A DNA stretch of 64,000 nt from Amphiduros pacificus (lineage: Eukaryota > Annelida > Polychaeta > Phyllodocida > Hesionidae), in the NCBI GenBank assembly GCA_949316495.1, contig OX439012.1, positions 6,805,549 through 6,869,548 of the forward strand, in the 5' to 3' direction. The notes below the pieces were generated by a model. The model saw only the letters and a program-made list of their open reading frames with translations, was not told where the DNA came from and made no database searches. Both the position numbers and the translations under genes were made by a program. This document shows positions 24,340 to 35,584 of this stretch, piece by piece (position 1 is the first letter of the stretch; every line of letters starts with the position of its first letter).

Positions 24340-25305
24340 TTTCATCATCCCAACACAGGCACCCGTGTTAGAGACTGGTTTATCATCCTCACACAGGCAC
24401 CTGTTATAAAGACTGGTTTATCATCCTACACACAGGCACCTGTTATACAGACAGGTTTATTAACCTCACACAGGCACCTGCTATACAGACTGGTTTATTA
24501 TCCTTACACAGGCACCTGTTATACAGAGTGGGTTATCATCCTACACACAGGCATCTGTTATAGAGACTGGTTTATCATCCTCACACAGGCACATGTTGTA
24601 CAGACTGGTTTATCATCCTCACACAGGCACCTGTTATACAGAGTGGGTTATCATCCTACACACAGGCACCTGTTATACAGAGTGGGTTATCATCCTCACA
24701 CAGGCACCTGTTACAAAGACTGGTTTATTTTCTTCACACAGGCCCCTGTTATAAAGACTGGTTTAGTATCCTCACACAGGCACCTGTTATACAGGCTGGT
24801 TTATTAACCTTACACAGGCACCTGTTATACAGACTGGTTTATCATCCTCACACAGGCACCTGTTATACAGACAGGTTTATCATCCTACACACAGGCACCT
24901 GTTGTACAGACTGGTTTATCATCCTCACACAGGCACCTGTTATACAGACAGGTTTATTATCCTCACACGGGTACCTGTTATACAGACAGGTTTATTATCC
25001 TCACACAGGCACCTGTTATACAGAGTGGTTTATTAACCTCACACAGGCACCTGTTATACAGACTGGTTTAGTATCCTCACACAGGAACCTGTTACACAGA
25101 CTGGTTTAGTATCCTCACACAGGCACATGTTACACAGACTGGTTTATCATCCTCACACAGGCACCTGTTATAGACTGGTTTATTTTCCTCACACAGGCAT
25201 CTGTTATAGACTGGTTTAGTATCCTCACACAGGCATCTGTTATAAAGAATGGTTTATTATCCTCACACAGGCACCTGCTACACAGACCGGTTTATTATTT
25301 ATCCA
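24340..25305. repeat. Minisatellite, 37-bp unit
   Basis: About 26 copies of cctcacacaggcacctgtta followed by tacagactggtttatcat. Several unit variants (gagtgggtt, acaggttta, ctggtttagt) are interspersed, not blocked. Confidence 0.95.
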
Positions 25306-25799
25306 CAGAGATAGCTTTAATATCCACTAGGGATGGACAATCATTGATAAATTTCTTCTTTTTTAAAAAGTTTTTTAAAAAATCTATTGAGTACAATATA
25401 AAATAATTCTTTTATCTAATTCATAATCTTCTTGAAACAGACATCTATATTTAATCATTTATTTGCTAATGCTATTTCTTTGTATGGGCTACCAGTTATG
25501 ATGGCTGGCACATGTTTGCCAATGTGCCCAGGTCAAGATCGGTATTACTTAATATTTATAGGTGAAGAACATATAACAAACACAATGATATATACCAGTG
25601 CCTCACTCATCAAACAGCCCAGGGCACAACTGACTCTCCTCACCTGCCCAGCCTCCGGACCACATCTGAATCACACACCTTAACTGTAACAAGATTCCTG
25701 GATGTAAACTGGTGTCCTATATATATGTATAGAGTTGAGCATCTGCAGTTCTTGTGTCACCAGCTGCTTCTGGGGGATACTGATTAATAAGATGGTTCA
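25306..25799. other. Unique AT-rich sequence
   Basis: The 83-codon plus-strand frame at 25432-25683 has no recognised motif. Nothing else seen. Confidence 0.4.
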
Positions 25800-26235
25800 T
25801 TAAGTGAGTCAAGAAGGCTGCTTCTTCAAATTAGAGATAGGAGACCTTTCTTAAAGGACACATGGAGGTTTCTATTTGAAAAGCCTGCTCATTAAGAGAG
25901 CCAAGAAGGCTGCTTCTTGAATAAAACTGATATATGCCCACACATTAAAAAGACAAGAAGGCTGCTTCTTGAATAAACTGATATATGCCCACACATTAAA
26001 GAGACAAGAAGGCTGCTTCTTGAATAAACTGATATATGCCCACATATTAAAGAGACAAGAAGGCTGCTTCTTGAATAAACTGATATACATGTACACCCAC
26101 ATATTTCAGAGTCAAGAAGGCTGCTTCTTGAATATACAGATAAGCCCAGTCGTTAAGTGACCAAATAAGGAAGCTATTTGAATACACTGGTATAAACCTG
26201 CTGATTAAGAGTCAAGAAGGCTGCTTCTTGAATAA
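25800..26235. repeat. Minisatellite, ~51-bp unit
   Basis: Eight or so copies of aagaaggctgcttcttgaat with a variable AT-rich half. The word AAGAAGNNNGCTTCTT is itself palindromic, so single strands could form small hairpins. Confidence 0.9.
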
Positions 26236-26239
26236 ACTA

Positions 26240-26640
26240 ATTTTGAGGTATTTTCTGGCCAATTTATACCCCCATGTTTTGGTCCTTTCACATCTAGGCT
26301 GGCTCTATCACAAATGATTTTGACCATAACATAATAGGTGTGAATCCTTTCTCCGCTGTGCCCTATTCAACTTTTTAATCCCCAGTAATTGTTGCACACC
26401 AAAGGTTTTCCTCTTATATCTTCAAATCTGATTTTGTGTGCACCTTTATAGCTTTGGTGGCAGGGTCTGATATAAAAGAAAAGTCCTGCTATGGTGGAAT
26501 ATTGTAATCAATAATCTTAAATAAATGCTTGTAATAACTATAATGATTCTCGCTGATAAGTGTATAAAATATAGTACAGTAGGCAGACCTGATAAAAGAT
26601 ACATACAACCTGTTTATCATACTTAATGAGTCTACTTATT
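26240..26640. other. Unique AT-rich sequence, no gene seen
   Basis: I see no repeat or supported exon. Confidence 0.4.
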
Positions 26641-26795
26641 TCTAACAAGTAAATAAGTGAAAACTTGACAATAGCAAATTGAACTTGACAATGGCAAAGT
26701 GAATAAGTGAATATTTGACAATGGCAAATTGAACTTGACAATGGCAAAGTGAATTAGTGAAAACTTCACAATGGCAAATTGAATAATTGAAAAAC
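26641..26795. repeat. Short tandem repeat, ~19-30-bp unit
   Basis: Seven irregular copies built on acttgacaatggcaaattga or aagtga. The reading frames on the minus strand are repeat-derived. Confidence 0.85.
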
Positions 26796-26940
26796 TTGAA
26801 AAACACCTTGTTCTTTAAGTACAGGGTGGGCAATCTACGTCGCAACAAACGACAACAAACGTGAGACTCATCAAACAAAACTGCACGGATCGCATCATCT
26901 TCCTCAGTGCGGCTGCTATTTCCCCCTTCTCCATTTATAC

Positions 26941-27018
26941 CAACTTTTTCTCTGCCATCACGAAGTCTCCTTCCAGTGATCTGGGTACAGACCGATATCT
27001 ACTCCCTGCCTGGAAATG
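26941..27018 (-). CDS. Gene A, candidate exon 6
   Basis: This has the best splice acceptor in the window: a pyrimidine-rich tract ending gtttctttgcag, then 26 codons beginning HFQAGSRYRSVPRSLEG and ending VMAEKKL, then the donor TTG|GTATAA. The frame stops two codons into the intron, as expected for a real boundary. It starts and ends in phase 0, matching the exons at 31910-32046 (ends phase 0) and 20604-20831 (starts phase 0). The donor is weak after GTA. No domain recognised. Confidence 0.6.
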
Positions 27019-27555
27019 CTGCAAAGAAACAGACTGGCAGAAACCCAGTATACTGCACTCACCAAGATCACACATGACAAAATAAAACAAAAAATCCTGC
27101 ATTTTTGTTTCCAGCTGTTGGGTCTTGGCCATTGAGTGTACTCTTTCGCTGGCACATGTGTGTGTATTTCTGTGAGTTTTTCCCGGTACAGAATGCCCTT
27201 GTACAATATGAAACATACAATGTACATTCACCCTATAAACAATAACAAACGTGAGCGGTGGTGTGATTTGTATATAACCATACAGTTATGCTCCCTTCTT
27301 CCGGGAAGCTTACACCACATTCTTCTCTCGTCCCACCCCGAAAAAAATCCCCCCAAGTCACGTACGTCGATTTAGCAGGCAGAGTGGAGATTGGTGAATG
27401 TACATGCAAGGATTTCATACATTAATAATGCTATCAGGTTTGATGTCATTTCATTTAAAAAGTGAGCATGTGCAATCACATCATTTGAAATATATTTACT
27501 ACTTTCACGTTTTTCAGTTCTGTGAGATCAGTTTGTTTCTGGTACACCATGATGT
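27019..27555 (-). other. Gene A intron
   Basis: A 61-codon minus-strand frame (27233-27418) has protein-like composition (KSTYVTWGDFF), but no acceptable acceptor or donor was found. It is not called. Confidence 0.35.
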
Positions 27556-28862
27556 TAGGGTGTTTCTGATACCACACGAGAAATAAACTGACATCATGCC
27601 ACACCAGAAACAAACTGACATCATGCCACACCAGAAACAAACTGACATCACGCCACAACAGAAATAAATTGACATCACGCCATACAAGAAACAAACTGAC
27701 ATCATGCTAAACCAGAAATATACTGACATCATGCCACACCAGAAATAAACTGACATCACGCCACACCAGAAACAATCATACCACACCAGAAATAAACTGA
27801 CATCACGCCACACCAGAAATAAATTGACATCACGCCATACAAGAAACAAACTGAAATCATGCTAAACCAGAAATATACTGACATCACACCACACCAGAAA
27901 TAAACTGACATCACGCCATACAAGAAACAAACTGACATCATGCTAAACCAGAAATATACTGACATCACGCCATACAAGAAACAAACTGACATCATGCCAC
28001 ACCAGAAATAAACTGACATCACACCACACCAGAAATAAACTGACATCATGCCACACCAGAAACAATCATACCACACCAGAAATAAACTGACATCATGCTA
28101 CACCAGACATATACTGACATCATACCACACCAGAAATAAACTGACATCACGCCACAACAGAAACAAACTGACATCATGCCACACCAGAAACAAACTGACA
28201 TCATGTTACACCAGAAACAAACTGACATCACGCCACACCAGAAACAAACTGACATCATGCCACACCAGAAACAAACTGACATCACGCCACAACAGAAACA
28301 AACTGACATCATGCCACACCAGAAATAAACTGACATCATGTTACACCAGAAATAAACTGACATCACACCACACCAGAAATAAATTGACATCACGCCATAC
28401 AAGAAACAAACTGACATCATGCTACACCAGAAATATACTGACATCATGCCACACCAGAAATAAACTGACATCACGACACACCAGAAATAAATTGACATCA
28501 CGCCATACAAGAAACAAACTGACATCATGCTACACCAGAAATATACTGACATCATACCACACCAGAAATAAACTGACATCATGTTACACCAGAAACAAAC
28601 TGACATCACGCCACAACAGAAACAAACTGACATCATGCCACACCAGAAACAAACTGACATCATGTTACACCAGAAACAAACTGACATCACGCCACAACAG
28701 AAACAAACTGACATCATGCCACACCAGAAACAAACTGACATCACGCCACAACAGAAACAAACTGACATCATGCCACACCAGAAATAAACTGACATCATGT
28801 TACACCAGAAATAAACTGACATCACACCATACCAGAAACTAACTGACATCACTCTCTGTCAG
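27556..28862. repeat. Minisatellite, 27-bp unit
   Basis: Nearly 50 copies of aaactgacatcatgccacac followed by cagaaac or cagaaat. Variants (ttacac, cacgccacaaca, gctaaacc) alternate in higher-order blocks. Frames up to 268 codons are open on both strands only because 27 is divisible by three. It lies in a gene A intron. Confidence 0.97.
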
Positions 28863-29092
28863 AAACAAACACACCGGCCTCACTGACCTGACTGAACTGA
28901 TCGTGTTCTTGTAAGTTGTAAATGTTTGGCTGACTTGGCAATATTGACTGAGCCATTAATGACATATTGGTTTGAGGCATTAAGTCGTGATTGCAAGATA
29001 TGATTTTTCAGGTGATCCTTATCTGATGTATACATATTATGAGTTAATAATCATTTCATTAAGTCATTGTGAGATATTTGTTACATAACATA
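28863..29092. other. Unique sequence, no gene seen
   Basis: Short spacer between two arrays. Confidence 0.5.
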
Positions 29093-29290
29093 ATGTCATT
29101 TGAGGACAGTATGATATAATTCATCGTTGAGGTCATTATAAGGTCATTTGAGGACATTATGATATAATTCATCGTTGAGGTCATTATAAGGTCATTTGAG
29201 GGCAGTATGATATAATTCATCGTTGAGGTCATTATAAGGTCATTTGAGGACATTATGATATAATTCATCGTTCAGGTCATTATAAGGTAA
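29093..29290. repeat. Tandem repeat, 48-bp unit with DR5 motifs
   Basis: Four copies of a unit containing gaggtcattataaggtcatt. AGGTCA-ttata-AGGTCA lies at 29130-29146, 29178-29194 and 29226-29242; the fourth copy is degenerate. Further single aggtcat words continue to 29425. Confidence 0.95.
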
Positions 29291-29462
29291 TCCAATATGC
29301 ATGAGGTCATCTTGGGATAATTCAATAATTCTACATGAGGTCATTATGTTTTATTTCAACACACAAGGCCATTATGAGGTAATGAAACATACATGAGGTC
29401 ATACTTCTAACTACATGAGGTCATTTTGAGATTCTGTGGACAAGTTGTTAAAATGAAATCTA

Positions 29463-29675
29463 CCGTATTTACTCGTGTATAAGTCGAGGTTTTTTCCAAA
29501 AACTCTTAGTTAATGTTTGGGGGGTCGTCTTATACACGAGAGCAACCTGTGGACGAGGATTTACGCCAAAAAATTACGACACTATGAGTTTTCATTACAA
29601 ACATTCTTATTTTCGAAATAACGAATATCGGACATAGCGGGTCGGTTTAACAGTCTTATACTCGAGTAATTACGG
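29463..29675. mobile_element. Left MITE module of the composite element
   Basis: 213 bp, starting CCGTATTTACTCGTG and ending CTCGAGTAATTACGG. It is followed by TA at 29676-29677, so by itself it looks like a complete TA-flanked MITE of the family at 10317-10433. Confidence 0.7.
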
Positions 29676-31511
29676 TAAAACATAAATACGATGTTCATAT
29701 TTTCGAAATAACGAATATCAGACGCAGCAGATTGATTTTAATTGTGTTTTAAATGATAAAGAAAGGTATTTACCCAATATATTTGGTCTATTATTTCGAA
29801 ACGCTTTGTTTTGACTTTGTTCTCACTGATTCCAATTATCAGCGTTCACAGTTTTGCAATTCGTCTTTGTTTCCACTGCTTTGAGTCGTGTCTTCCCTTT
29901 TTGGCAGAAATGCTTTCACACACAGATCGATTTTAATTACGTTTTAAATGATAAATAAAGGTATTTACCCAATATTATTTCGAAACACTTTGTTTTGACT
30001 TTGTTCTCACTGATTCCAATTATCAGCGTTCACAGTTTTGCAATTCGTCTTTGTTTCCACTGCTTTGAGTCGTGTCTTCCCTTTTTGGCAGAAATGCTTT
30101 CACACACAGATCGATTTTAATTACGTTTTAAATGATAAATAAAGGTATTTACCCAATATTATTTCGAAACACTTTGTTTTGACTTTGTTCTCACTGATTC
30201 CAATTATCAGCGTTCACAGTTTTGCGTTTCGTCATTGTCTCCACTGCTTTGAGTCGTGTCTTCCATGTTGACAGAAATGCTTTCACACGTGGATCGATTT
30301 TAATTGTGTTTAAAATGATGAATAAAGGTATATACATAACATTATCACAAATTACGCTTTGCAGGTCGAGAACAGTATAATACCATCCATTATTGCGCAA
30401 TATATTAATATTTCAATGTGAGTTAACAATCGTTTTCGTGCTAAAAACAAGAGCCTCTTCCCGTCACTTCCGCCTTTCAAAATTGCGACCACGTGTTGCG
30501 TTGAGTCGTGTCTTCCCTTCTTGACAAATGCCTTCACACGTGGATCGATTTTAATTGCGTTTTAAATGATAAATAAAAGTATATACCCAACATTAACACA
30601 AAATATGCCTTGCAGGTTGAGAACAGAACAAAACCATTCATCCATTTAAATGCATTACGCAATACGAGGTCGTCATTTTAAAAAGCGGGAGTGACGGGGA
30701 CAAGCTCTTATTTTTGGCGCGAAAACAAATGGAGTGTATCAACTTGCATTGAAAAATTTAATATATTGCACAACGATGGATCCCTGGCTTCTCTTCGTGT
30801 TGCCGCACATCAAATTTACTGTGTTCCGTACATCGATGTACGTGACGTCCTTGATCAAAACTGTGAACGCTGATAATTGGAATCAGTGAGAACATCCATT
30901 CATTTAACATGCATTACGCAATACTAGCGTGAAAGCAAATATCGGACAGGCGGACTACTGTCTACACGTGGTTGAATATTTCTTTGTGTATTAACACGCT
31001 TTGTTTTGATGCTAAGATCGATATAAACAATAATAATTAAAAGCGATATAATGAATATCATTGGCTTTATAATACACAAAGAAATATTCTCCCACGTGTT
31101 GGTTTTGACGCTGAGATTAAGGACGTCACGTACATCGTATTACGTTCTACATCGTGGAGAAATTCTTGGGAAAATAATTTGTGATAATATTGGGTAAATA
31201 CCTTTATATATCATTTAAAACATATTATTTCAAAATGCTTTGTTTTGACTCTGTTTTCACTGATTTCAATTATCAGCGTTCACAGTTTTGCATCTCGTCA
31301 TTGTTTCCACTGCATTGAGTCGTGTCTTCCCTTGTTGACTGAAATGCTTTTAATTGCGTTTTAAATGGATTGATGGTTTTGTTCTGTTCTCGAACAATTT
31401 GTGATAATATTGGGTAAATACCTTTATTTATCATTTAAAACGCAATTAAAATCGATCAGCTACATTTCATATTCGTTATTTCGAAAATATGAACATCGTA
31501 TTTACGTTTTA

Positions 31512-31740
31512 CCGTAATTACTCGTGTATAAGACGGCTAATATCTTATATAGTAAGCATATTTACGTTTCACTTTTCAAATGGCCGCCAAGCTTCAGCTG
31601 AGTCTTGAATGGTAGCAGAGCCGATATTTTGAGAAAAACCAACTCGTCTTATATTCGGAAATGGGTTTTTTCAAGTAAAATAACCTCAATTTTGGGGGGT
31701 CGTCTTATACACGAGTCGACTTATACACGAGTAAATACGG
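31512..31740. mobile_element. Right MITE module of the composite element
   Basis: 229 bp, starting CCGTAATTACTCGTGTATAA after TA (31510-31511) and ending ACGAGTAAATACGG before TA. Internal ggggggtcgtcttatacacg is shared in direct orientation with the left module. Confidence 0.7.
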
Positions 31741-31909
31741 TAAATACCTATCCTCAAATATTCATCTCAATGTTTTTTTTTTATCACAATAGTGAGTCAG
31801 AATTACAATAAGTTAAGGTGGATGTTAATATGCACAATTAACTAGATTTCATGTGTCACATTATGATAGGATATTATTATTTCCCACATAATGAAAAACT
31901 CTCTGCTAC

Positions 31910-32046
31910 CTCATTTGTTATAATGTTGGCCAAATACCGGCCCTGTTCTGGTGCTGGGACCACATTTCCGTGACAAAGTGAACCACATGGAACAATAACA
32001 TCAAACACCTTGTCACAGTCATCAAAACATGCTCCATCATGGAAAG
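31910..32046 (-). CDS. Gene A, candidate exon 5 (cysteine-containing)
   Basis: The minus-strand frame is FHDGACFDDCDKVFDVIVPC and then GSLCHGNVVPAPEQGRYLAN, ending IITNE at the donor AATGAG|GTAGCA. It has 45 codons with four cysteines in 20 residues (C6, C10, C20, C24 of the exon) and reads as ordinary folded protein. The acceptor ttattatttgattgag is moderate. The exon starts with two bases of a split codon, matching the single base left by exon 4 (codon GCT, Ala), and ends in phase 0, matching exon 6. The cysteine spacing suggests an extracellular or metal-binding segment, but no family is recognised. Confidence 0.6.
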
Positions 32047-32075
32047 CTCAATCAAATAATAACAGATCACAGCGT

Positions 32076-32161
32076 CTGCCATGTAAACAGTCAGGTCTGC
32101 CAATCTATAGAGTGAATCACATGTAAACAGTCAGGTCTGCCAATATATAGAGTGAATCACA
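32076..32161. repeat. 43-bp tandem duplication
   Basis: catgtaaacagtcaggtctg ... gagtgaatca occurs twice in a row with one visible difference, immediately upstream (minus sense) of exon 5. Confidence 0.9.
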
Positions 32162-32204
32162 AGCCTATCAGGAAATAAGGGCGAGTTCCTCTTCAGTCAA
32201 GTTC

Positions 32205-32960
32205 ACTTAGGTCATGGTGACCTATTGCCAGACTGAATCCAGTCATGGTGACCTATTGCCAGACTGTATCCAGTCATGGTGACCTATTGCCAGACTGAAT
32301 CCAGTCATGGTGACCTATTGTTGGACTGAATCCAGTCATGGTGACCTATTACCAGACTGAATCCAGTCATGGTGACCTATTGCCAGACTGAATCCAGTCA
32401 TGGGGACCTATTGCCAGACTGAATCCAGTCATGGTGACCTATTGGTGGACTGAATCCAGTCATGGTGACCTAATGCTGGACTGAAAGCAGTCATGGTGAC
32501 CTATTGGTGGACTGAATCCAGTCATGGTGACCTAATGCTGGACTGAATCCAGTCATGGTGACCTATTGGTGGACTGAATCCAGTCATGGTGACCTAATGC
32601 TGGACTGAATCCAGTCATGGTGACCTATTGCCAGACTGAATCCAGTCATGGTGACCTATTGCCAGACTGAATCCAGTCATGGTGACCTATTGCCAGACTG
32701 AATCCAGTCATGTTGACCTATTGCTGCACTCAATTTTGACATGGTGACCTATTGTTGGACTGAACCCAGTCATGGTGACCTATTGCTGCACTCAACCAGG
32801 TCATGGTGACCTATTGCTGCACTCAAGCTCTGAGTTCCGAGTTCCGAGTTCCGAGTTCCGAGTTCCGAGTTCCGAGTTCCGAGTTCTGAGTTCAGTCTTG
32901 TTGACTTATAGTTGACTTATTGCTGTACTCATTTTAGTCATGGTGACCTATTGATGGACT
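32205..32960. repeat. Minisatellite, 31-bp unit with ERE-like palindrome
   Basis: About 22 copies of agtcatggtgacctattgcc plus agactgaatcc. Each carries AGTCA-tgg-TGACC. Perfect AGGTCATGGTGACCT occurs at 32209-32223 and 32798-32812. A nested (GAGTTCC)n run of eight copies lies at 32829-32888. Confidence 0.95.
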
Positions 32961-34273
32961 CTGGACCTATCTATGGTATAACATATTTCTGTTCCAAATG
33001 CACACAGTTCACAAAGGTGGTCCTTGAAAGCCACCATAATTTGGTTATTAAGGGCCTCCTTGAACTAAAACCATACTTGTTCTTTACATGTCAAAGGTAC
33101 ATATCACCTAATACTAATTTACAAATTGATTGTAATTTGGGTCTAAATGAAATTTCTTATACTCTTATATATGATGACCTATTGCTCGCCTAAACCGGGT
33201 CACGGTGACCTATAGGCCTATAGCTGAATAAAAATTTCACCATCCTGAAGTTTTGATCCTGAAAAGCTACACAATTTCTGCCACCAGATGACACCACCAT
33301 CTTGTCTTTTCAAACTCTCCTATCACAACATCTCACTCTTAATGCTAGTTCACCTTCAGACAATTATGATAACAAAACAAGCTTGACCCTATATTAATCT
33401 TCTATTTGAACCAAAAAGACAGCAACTCCTAGTTCTCATGAGAGCATTTTGTCCCTTACTCTTTGATGTTCTTTTCATGGGGAAAGATACAACTCGGGAG
33501 GGACATCCGTGAAAACTCGCCAAATTCCTCGCTGTGCTCACGGGAACTACAAAGCCAACAATCCAGTGTAACTACGTGTGTGAAAATTCATAAATTTCAA
33601 GCATCTTGTTGGCCTTTTATCTACTTCAAAATTACACAATGAAAATTATTTGAGGTACATATCAGAAAAATAAATGACACTTCCTGACAGAAAACTACCG
33701 ATTCATCATGCCCTGTTATATACGGATTGTCATAGGGTTAACAGGTACTTTGTTCTCATAAATTGTAAAAAATAAACTTCATGGTCAAGATTTGTATCAG
33801 TGAAACACATTTCTTATAATTTCAAATAATCACGCCCTGTTACATACATAGATTAGCAAAGGGTAAACAGGTGCACTTTTTTTACAAACTAAAAAAAATA
33901 GTTTAGAGTCGAGATTTGTATCAGTGAAACACAGTTCTTAATAAATTCAAAGAAAATAACGATCAACATACCGCAACACACTGGATTTTTTTTTCTTAAC
34001 TTTATTCTATTTCATTATCCAGTAAGGAATGCATATGCAAAGAATCATGTAGAATTCCATCTGAATTCAAGGCAAAAATTAAACAAACTACCCCCCGTCT
34101 GGTATTCACAATTTGTGTGTATATCAAATGGAAAATAACCTCAAACGCTATTAAGGTAACTCCACATGAACACAGAGGATGTGTAGCCAGTGAATGTAAC
34201 GAGATAGATCCATACATCACCATACAGCAATACTATTTCCTCGCGGCGGCCAAGCGCTCCCAGACACAGTGAC
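32961..34273. other. Gene A intron, unique sequence
   Basis: Contains a further perfect GGTCACGGTGACC at 33198-33210. On the minus strand, after the acceptor ggattgttggctttgtag (near 33550), a frame REHSEEFGEFSRMSLPS runs to a stop; it could be an alternative exon but has no good donor. A minus-strand AATAAA lies at 34001-34006. Confidence 0.35.
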
Positions 34274-34398
34274 CTTGCTCTGCGTGCCAGGGGGCAGCAC
34301 TGCCACTGACACCAGAGGGCACCACATGTGGGTCCCCTCCAACATTCCACTGCAACCTGTTCATATTTTTGGAATCTTCCTGTGGAATCTCTACACAA
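34274..34398 (-). CDS. Gene A, candidate exon 4
   Basis: The minus-strand frame is CVEIPQEDSKNMNRLQWNVG, then GDPHVVPSGVSGSAAPWHAEQ less its last residue, before a donor AGCAAG|GTCACT. The leading T completes a serine codon with the AG left by exon 3, and the final G starts an alanine codon finished by exon 5. The acceptor (aaaatacag) has a poor pyrimidine tract. If the donor is not used, the frame runs 13 more codons to TAG with AATAAA ~230 bp downstream, so this could instead be a terminal exon. Two CTCF-like words overlap it. Confidence 0.4.
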
Positions 34399-35020
34399 CT
34401 GTATTTTTGTAGTGTTTTCATGATTTTGTTAAAAGATTAATTGATAACAGGAAAAAGAATCTAAATTGATGGCAATATATAAATATTCATCATCAATGAT
34501 AAAAATTATGAAATTGAATGTCATTTCTGTCATTCTTAAATGTTTTGATTTGAAAAGATGGATAAATAGATATTGATCATAATTTTTTATCTCTTTTCTG
34601 TCAAATGAGTTAAAAACAAATAATATACATTGTACTCTAAAACTAAGAAACTGCTGGTGAAATTCTAAGTGTTTTTGCAAATCAGCCTCGGGGAGGAGGT
34701 ACCTCGTGATCATAAGTGTTGTCATGGAAACTTGACAAAGTTTAGTCAATCCAAAATGAAAAGTGTTAACAAAGTAACTTTTTGTCTTTTTGTTTTTACT
34801 GCTATTGCAGTCATTTCTTAGTGCTCCTTGATATGAGAAGATTTTGTTTCTGTGAATGATATTGCAGGGTTTGTGATATTTTGATGAAACATCAAACTCA
34901 ATGCCTGTGGCGTGGAGAAATATTTTTTACCAGCAATATCAAAAATGTATAAATTGAGCAACACTATTCTATATGGCTATTATATTGACTTTGCGGCTAT
35001 TGCCTTCATTTCATAGCTAT
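34399..35020. other. Gene A intron, AT-rich
   Basis: A 106-codon minus-strand frame at 34429-34749 has no recognisable features and no splice support. Confidence 0.4.
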
Positions 35021-35021
35021 G

Positions 35022-35522
35022 ATATTGATCTTGCTGCTAAGTTTTTTTTACCTTGTGGCTATGATCTTGACCTTGGGGCTATAATCTTGACCTTGTGGCT
35101 ATGATCCTGACCTTGGGGCTATGATCTTGACCTTGTGGCTATGATCCTGACCTTGTGGCTATGATCTTGACCTTGTGGCTATGATCCTGACCTTGTGGCT
35201 ATGATCTTGACCTTGTGGCTACGATCCTGACCTTGTGGCTATGATCTTGACCTTGTGGCTATGATCTTGACCTTGTGGCTATGATCTTGACCTTGTGGCT
35301 ATGATCTTGACCTTGTGGCTATGATCCTGACCTTGTGGCTATGATCTTGACCTTGTGGCTATGATGCTGAACTTGTGGCTATTAACTAGACCTTGTGACT
35401 ATGAACTAGACCTTGTGGCTATGATCTTGACCTTGTGACCATGATATTGACCTTGTGGCTATGTTCTTGACCTTGTGGCTTTGATCTTGACCTTGTGGCT
35501 ATGATATAAACCTTGTGGCTAG
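35022..35522. repeat. Minisatellite, 20-bp unit
   Basis: About 25 copies of ttgaccttgtggctatgatc. On the minus strand each copy gives CAAGGTCA, an extended nuclear-receptor half-site. The middle copies (35080-35345) are nearly uniform. Confidence 0.95.
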
Positions 35523-35584
35523 ATTATTATAATTCTGACACAAAGACATATTAAGATGTGTTTTCAAATTCATCTAAGATCCAT

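Larger units (their letters stand above)
29463..31740. mobile_element. Composite TA-flanked DNA transposon, non-autonomous
   Basis: A 2278-bp element. Its ends are 25-bp perfect inverted repeats beginning CCGTATTTACTCGTGTATAA, flanked by TA (29461-29462 and 31741-31742). Two MITE-like modules sit at its ends: 29463-29675 and 31512-31740. Each has the same type of terminus at both of its own ends. The central body (29678-31509) has its own ~60-bp inverted ends (taaaacataaatacgatgtt) and holds three ~184-bp direct repeats (gatcga at 29925, 30109 and 30292), then partly inverted copies of the same sequence. No transposase frame exists. It lies in a gene A intron. Confidence 0.85.

Noticed and set aside
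28046-28852. Open frames of 264-268 codons on both strands
   Set aside because: Products of a 27-bp repeat without stops; both strands are open together.
33440-33552. Alternative terminal exon of gene A (REHSEEFGEFSRMSLPS)
   Set aside because: Phase fits and the acceptor is fair, but there is no usable donor and no nearby minus-strand poly(A) signal; noted only as a possibility.
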